Assembly (NCBI GenBank): GCA_012521625.1
Contig: JAAYLY010000181.1
Location: forward strand, 1-11,095
Length of the DNA: 11,095 nucleotides
Direction of reading: 5' to 3'
Source of the DNA: Tissierellia bacterium
GTDB taxonomy: Bacteria > Bacillota > Clostridia > Tissierellales > Tissierellaceae
Shown here: positions 7,876 to 11,095 of the stretch, piece by piece
How positions within the stretch are numbered: position 1 is the first letter of the stretch
How the letters are laid out: each line of letters begins with the position of its first letter
Notes under the pieces: model-generated
The model's database searches: none
What the model was told of the DNA's origin: nothing
Seen by the model: the letters and a program-made list of their open reading frames with translations, nothing else
Translations under genes and position numbers: made by a program

Positions 7876-7900
7876 TAGGAGTAGAAAAATTCTACTCCTA
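7876..7900 (-). terminator. Hairpin at the pheT stop codon, probable weak intrinsic terminator
   Basis: The sequence is a perfect 11-bp inverted repeat, TAGGAGTAGAA and TTCTACTCCTA, around a TTT loop. The first three bases of the left arm are the pheT stop codon TAG (7898-7900). On the minus strand the hairpin is followed by TTATTAGTT, a short and interrupted T tract. The stem is only moderately GC-rich, so some read-through into zapA seems likely. No gene converges from the other side. Confidence 0.65.
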
Positions 7901-10291
7901 GCTTCTTAATTTTCCATCTAATTTCTCTTCTAAGTCCTTGATAACGGCCTTTTGAATCTCATTTATTTCCTCGTCAGTAAGAGTCCTCTCATAGGACCTG
8001 TAGGTAATGGAGAAGGCAATGCTCTTCTTGCCTGCTGGAATCTGGTCGCCTTTGTAGATATCAAAGATTTCTACAGATTCAACTAAGTCCTTGCCATGTT
8101 CTAATACTATATTTTTAATATCCCCAAATAGTATATCCTCATCCACTATAATGGCTATATCCCTAACCATAGCAGGATACTTAGGTAATGGCCTGTATCT
8201 TATATCGAAGTTAGCCAACTGAACTATTAAGTCAAAATTTAGTTGTGCAATATATACTCTAGCCTTAATATCATAGTTTTCACAGACATCGGGATGGATT
8301 TCTCCTAAAATACCAAGTTCACGTCCATCTACCAATAGCCTTGCTGTTCTACCTGGGTGGAAGGTAGGGCTATTTTCTTCCCTTTTATATTCTAAATCTC
8401 TAATACCTAGCCTAGCTAATAGGACCTCTATTGTCTCCTTTAGGAAATAGAAGTCATCATCACCATAGAAGCCTATGGATAAGACCTTTTCTTCCTTAGG
8501 TAAATTATCTTTAGATTCTATTGATGGTTTAAAGCTATTACCTATCTCAAAGGCATATACACTTTCTACTCCCCTGTTGTAGTTCCTAGCAAGCAGCTCC
8601 AGCATAGTAGGAACTAGGGTAGTCCTCATGACGCTGTAATCTTCTCCTAAAGGATTTATCAGTTTTATATAATCCCTTAACTTGCTATCCTTAGGTAGGT
8701 TGATCTTGTCATAGGCCTTAGGGCTAATAAAGGAATAGGTCATAACTTCATTATAACCAAGTCCTAGTAAGATTCTTATAACCTTCTCTTGCAAGACCTT
8801 ATCATAGGGCTTTTCTCCCCTTGTTAAAATACCTGCTAAGGGTTTACTTTCTATATTATGGAAGCCATATAATCTTCCAATTTCTTCTATTAGATCAGCT
8901 TCAATTTCTAAGTCCAATCTATAGCTTGGTATAGTGCTGTAGATTAAACCATCTTCAAGATGGGATTTTATACCTAGGGAGTTTAGGTAATTTAGCATCT
9001 TATCTACTTCTAATTCCACTCCCAGTAGTTTATTTACCCTTTCAGGCCTTAAGGTGATTGTCCTTTCTTCCCTCTTTTTATCATATATGTCTATATGGGA
9101 GCCAACTACTACACCAGCACCTAGCATTTCAACTAATTGGCAACACCTATCTACAGCAAGCTTTGCCAGGTTTGGATCGATTCCCTTTTCAAACCTACTG
9201 GAAGCTTCTGAACGCAGGCCAAATTTTTTAGAAGTAAGCCTTATACTCTTAGGATTAAAGTTAGCCCCTTCAAATAAAACGGCAGTAGTCTCTTCAGTTA
9301 TTTCTGAATCTAAGCCTCCCATGACCCCTGCTATACCTACTGGATTATTCTTGTCAGCTATAATCAGGTCATTCTCATCTAACTTTCTTTCTACCCCGTC
9401 TAGGGTAACTAGCCTTTCACCCTCCCTGGCCTGTCTGACTATAATTTGACTACCTTCCAATTTAGATACGTCGAAGGCATGAAGTGGTTGGCCATATTCT
9501 AACATGACGTAGTTAGTAATATCTACTATATTGTTAATAGGCCTCATACCAGCTTCCATTAGCTTCTTCTGCATCCAAAGGGGTGATTCCTCTATCTTAA
9601 CATCCTTTATGACTTTAGCGTAGTACCTATTACAATTTTCACTTTCTATCTTAATACCTTCCAGGTATTGGAAAATATTGCCTTCCTCATTTTCTATCCT
9701 TATTTCAGGCTCCCTTAAGGGAACATTAAAGGTTGCTGCTGCCTCCCTGGCCATACCTAGGATGCTTAAGCAGTCTGGCCTATTGGGTGTAATCTCCAAC
9801 TCTATAATTTCGTTATCAAGGCCTAGGGCTTCTACAACATCTGTTCCTAACTCATATTCCTCACTAAATATAAAAATACCATCCCTAAACTCCTTGCTGA
9901 TAACATTGTCGCTAAATCCTAATTCCTTTAGGGAGCACAGCATTCCATTTGACTCTACGCCCCTTAATTTAGACCTTTTAATTTTTAAGCCACCAGGCAG
10001 CTTAGCTCCAACTAGGGCAACTGGAACCAGATCTCCCTCTTTAATGTTATTTGCTCCCGTAACTATATCTAAGACTTCCTTACCGATATCAACTTTACAA
10101 ACCACCAATTTATCAGCATTAGGATGTTTTTCAATTTCCATAATCCTACCAACGACTACATTATTAACACCCTTATTTAAGGAAAAGATTGATTCAACAT
10201 GGGAACCTGATAATGTAAGTCCATCGGCCAATTCTTTTCCAGTTAATTCCGTATCCACATAATCCTTCAACCATTCAACTGGTAATAGCAT
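7898..10291 (-). CDS. pheT: Phenylalanyl-tRNA synthetase beta subunit
   Basis: PheT pairs with PheS in an alpha2-beta2 enzyme that charges tRNA-Phe; the beta chain binds tRNA and holds the editing site that removes mischarged tyrosine. The 797-residue length is normal for bacteria. Domains in order are: the N-terminal segment (MLLPVEWLKDYVD); an EMAP II-like tRNA-binding OB fold about 40-150 (VVVGRIMEIEKHPNADKL, and RGVESNGMLCS); the B3/B4 editing region about 210-380, including RPINNIVDITNYVM and GLRSEASSRFEKGID; the B5 domain about 405-475 (RLDLEIEADLIEEIGRLYG); a catalytic-like core about 490-680; and the C-terminal ferredoxin-fold anticodon-binding domain about 703-797. The ATG start has AGGAGG (10299-10304) seven bases upstream and follows the pheS stop by 15 bp, so both chains come from one message. 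The stop codon is part of a terminator-like hairpin. Confidence 0.98.
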   Translation of the reverse strand: MLLPVEWLKDYVDTELTGKELADGLTLSGSHVESIFSLNKGVNNVVVGRIMEIEKHPNADKLVVCKVDIGKEVLDIVTGANNIKEGDLVPVALVGAKLPGGLKIKRSKLRGVESNGMLCSLKELGFSDNVISKEFRDGIFIFSEEYELGTDVVEALGLDNEIIELEITPNRPDCLSILGMAREAAATFNVPLREPEIRIENEEGNIFQYLEGIKIESENCNRYYAKVIKDVKIEESPLWMQKKLMEAGMRPINNIVDITNYVMLEYGQPLHAFDVSKLEGSQIIVRQAREGERLVTLDGVERKLDENDLIIADKNNPVGIAGVMGGLDSEITEETTAVLFEGANFNPKSIRLTSKKFGLRSEASSRFEKGIDPNLAKLAVDRCCQLVEMLGAGVVVGSHIDIYDKKREERTITLRPERVNKLLGVELEVDKMLNYLNSLGIKSHLEDGLIYSTIPSYRLDLEIEADLIEEIGRLYGFHNIESKPLAGILTRGEKPYDKVLQEKVIRILLGLGYNEVMTYSFISPKAYDKINLPKDSKLRDYIKLINPLGEDYSVMRTTLVPTMLELLARNYNRGVESVYAFEIGNSFKPSIESKDNLPKEEKVLSIGFYGDDDFYFLKETIEVLLARLGIRDLEYKREENSPTFHPGRTARLLVDGRELGILGEIHPDVCENYDIKARVYIAQLNFDLIVQLANFDIRYRPLPKYPAMVRDIAIIVDEDILFGDIKNIVLEHGKDLVESVEIFDIYKGDQIPAGKKSIAFSITYRSYERTLTDEEINEIQKAVIKDLEEKLDGKLRS

Positions 10292-10306
10292 CTAATTACC
10301 TCCTAA

Positions 10307-11095
10307 CTAAAATTGTTCTAAAAATCTATTGTCGTTTTCAAATAGTAAGCGTATATCGTTGATTCCGTATTTTACCATGGTAATCCTATCAATTCCCATG
10401 CCGAAGGCAAAGCCAGTATATTTTTCTGGATCGATTCCACAATTTTCTAAAACCTTAGGATGGACCATACCGCAACCTAACAACTCCATACTCCAGCCAG
10501 TATAGTTACATGCTGGACAGCCTTCTCCCTTACACTTAAAGCAGGATACATCCACTTCCGCACTAGGCTCTGTAAATGGGAAATGGTGTGGCCTATACCT
10601 GGTCTTCATATCCTTGCCGAATAATTCCTTAATAAAGATATCTAAAGTGTGGATTAAATTTGCCATGGAAATATTTTCATCTACAACTAGACCTTCCAAC
10701 TGATGAAACATAGGTGAATGGGTATCATCCACATCATCGAACCTAAAGGTCCTACCTGCAGATACCATCCTCAAGGGAGCACCAAACTCCTTCATGGCCC
10801 TAATTTGGACAGGTGAAGTATGGGTCCTTAATAGGGTATCTTCAGTTATATAAAAGGTGTCCGATAGGTCCCTTGAGGGATGGTTTTCAGGAGTATTTAA
10901 GGCATCGAAGTTATTATATACCGTTTCAATTTCAGGTCCTAAGATTACCTTAAAGCCCATGCTGACGAATAGGTCTTCCAACTCATCTATGGTCCTTAAT
11001 AGGGGATGCCTGTGTCCCAATCTAGTCTTCTTAGTGGATATGGTAATATCGATTTTTTCTTCCTTTAATTTGGCTAATTTGGCCTCATTTCTTAA
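10307..11095 (-). CDS. pheS: Phenylalanyl-tRNA synthetase alpha subunit, N-terminus cut by window edge
   Basis: This is the catalytic chain of PheRS, a class II synthetase that forms phenylalanyl-adenylate and transfers Phe to tRNA-Phe. The frame is open to the right edge and gives 262 residues to a TAG at 10307-10309. Bacterial PheS is about 340 residues, so roughly 75-80 N-terminal residues (part of the coiled-coil tRNA-binding arm) lie outside. The TTG at 11018-11020 is an internal leucine codon, not a start: the frame continues upstream with family-like sequence (IDITISTKKTRLGHRHPL). Visible elements, numbered from the window edge, are the core entry HRHPLL near 28, the motif 2 region THTSPVQIRAM with AGRTFRFDDVDDTH (91-126), a cysteine knuckle C-x2-C-x4-C-x2-C starting at C185 that B. 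subtilis PheS also has, and motif 3 GFAFGMGIDRI (228-238). A T-box leader is common before pheST in this phylum but would lie beyond the window. Confidence 0.97.
   Translation of the reverse strand, partial: LRNEAKLAKLKEEKIDITISTKKTRLGHRHPLLRTIDELEDLFVSMGFKVILGPEIETVYNNFDALNTPENHPSRDLSDTFYITEDTLLRTHTSPVQIRAMKEFGAPLRMVSAGRTFRFDDVDDTHSPMFHQLEGLVVDENISMANLIHTLDIFIKELFGKDMKTRYRPHHFPFTEPSAEVDVSCFKCKGEGCPACNYTGWSMELLGCGMVHPKVLENCGIDPEKYTGFAFGMGIDRITMVKYGINDIRLLFENDNRFLEQF

Noticed and set aside
9054..9449. Plus-strand open frame of 131 codons
   Set aside because: It is antisense to the B3/B4-B5 part of pheT, with no ribosome binding site or family resemblance.
9678..10262. Plus-strand open frame of 194 codons
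   Set aside because: It lies wholly opposite pheT, gives a serine/leucine/proline-rich product typical of antisense shadows, and has no recognisable domain.
11018..11020. TTG as a possible start of PheS
   Set aside because: The frame continues upstream to the window edge with PheS-like sequence, so this is an internal leucine in a gene cut by the window.

Overview
The window reads as a stretch of core chromosome from a low-GC Gram-positive of the Clostridia/Tissierellia type. The evidence is the AT-rich composition, strong AGGAGG-type ribosome binding sites, use of TTG starts, a marked preference for AGG as the arginine codon, and the gene order pheS-pheT-zapA-(U32)-mutS2. That order resembles the Bacillus subtilis order pheS-pheT-rnhC-zapA-cvpA-polX-mutS2. 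The lineage is an inference from composition and protein character; no database search was possible.

Every gene I can support lies on the minus strand, so the window reads from right to left. At the right edge is pheS (N-terminus cut by the window end), followed after 15 bp by pheT. These encode the alpha and beta chains of phenylalanyl-tRNA synthetase. A hairpin whose first arm begins with the pheT stop codon closes this unit. The only sizeable intergenic region (7794-7897, 104 bp) holds that hairpin and a promoter-like segment with two TATAAT boxes. A second tightly packed unit then follows: a long-form zapA (cell-division protein with an extended coiled coil), a long U32-family protein of the RlhA/TrhP RNA-hydroxylation type, mutS2 (ATPase with a C-terminal Smr domain), argS (arginyl-tRNA synthetase), and an incomplete gene running off the left edge. 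Gaps in this unit are 0, 13, 29 and 9 bp, so it is probably one transcript.

Functionally, five of the seven genes concern translation. Two supply charged tRNAs (PheST, ArgS), the U32 protein probably modifies rRNA or tRNA, and MutS2 is known in B. subtilis as a factor that acts on stalled or collided ribosomes. ZapA is the FtsZ-ring partner. The incomplete left-edge gene looks like a degenerate member of the ADP-ribosylglycohydrolase (ARH/DraG) family. It is the least ordinary item here.

I see no rRNA or tRNA gene, CRISPR array, insertion sequence, phage gene, riboswitch or T-box in the window. No stretch above 300 bp lacks a gene. I do not see a clear previously undescribed multi-gene system. 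The observations worth a second look are the ARH-like protein, the paired cysteine sets of the U32 protein, the long ZapA, and the details of the pheT-zapA junction.
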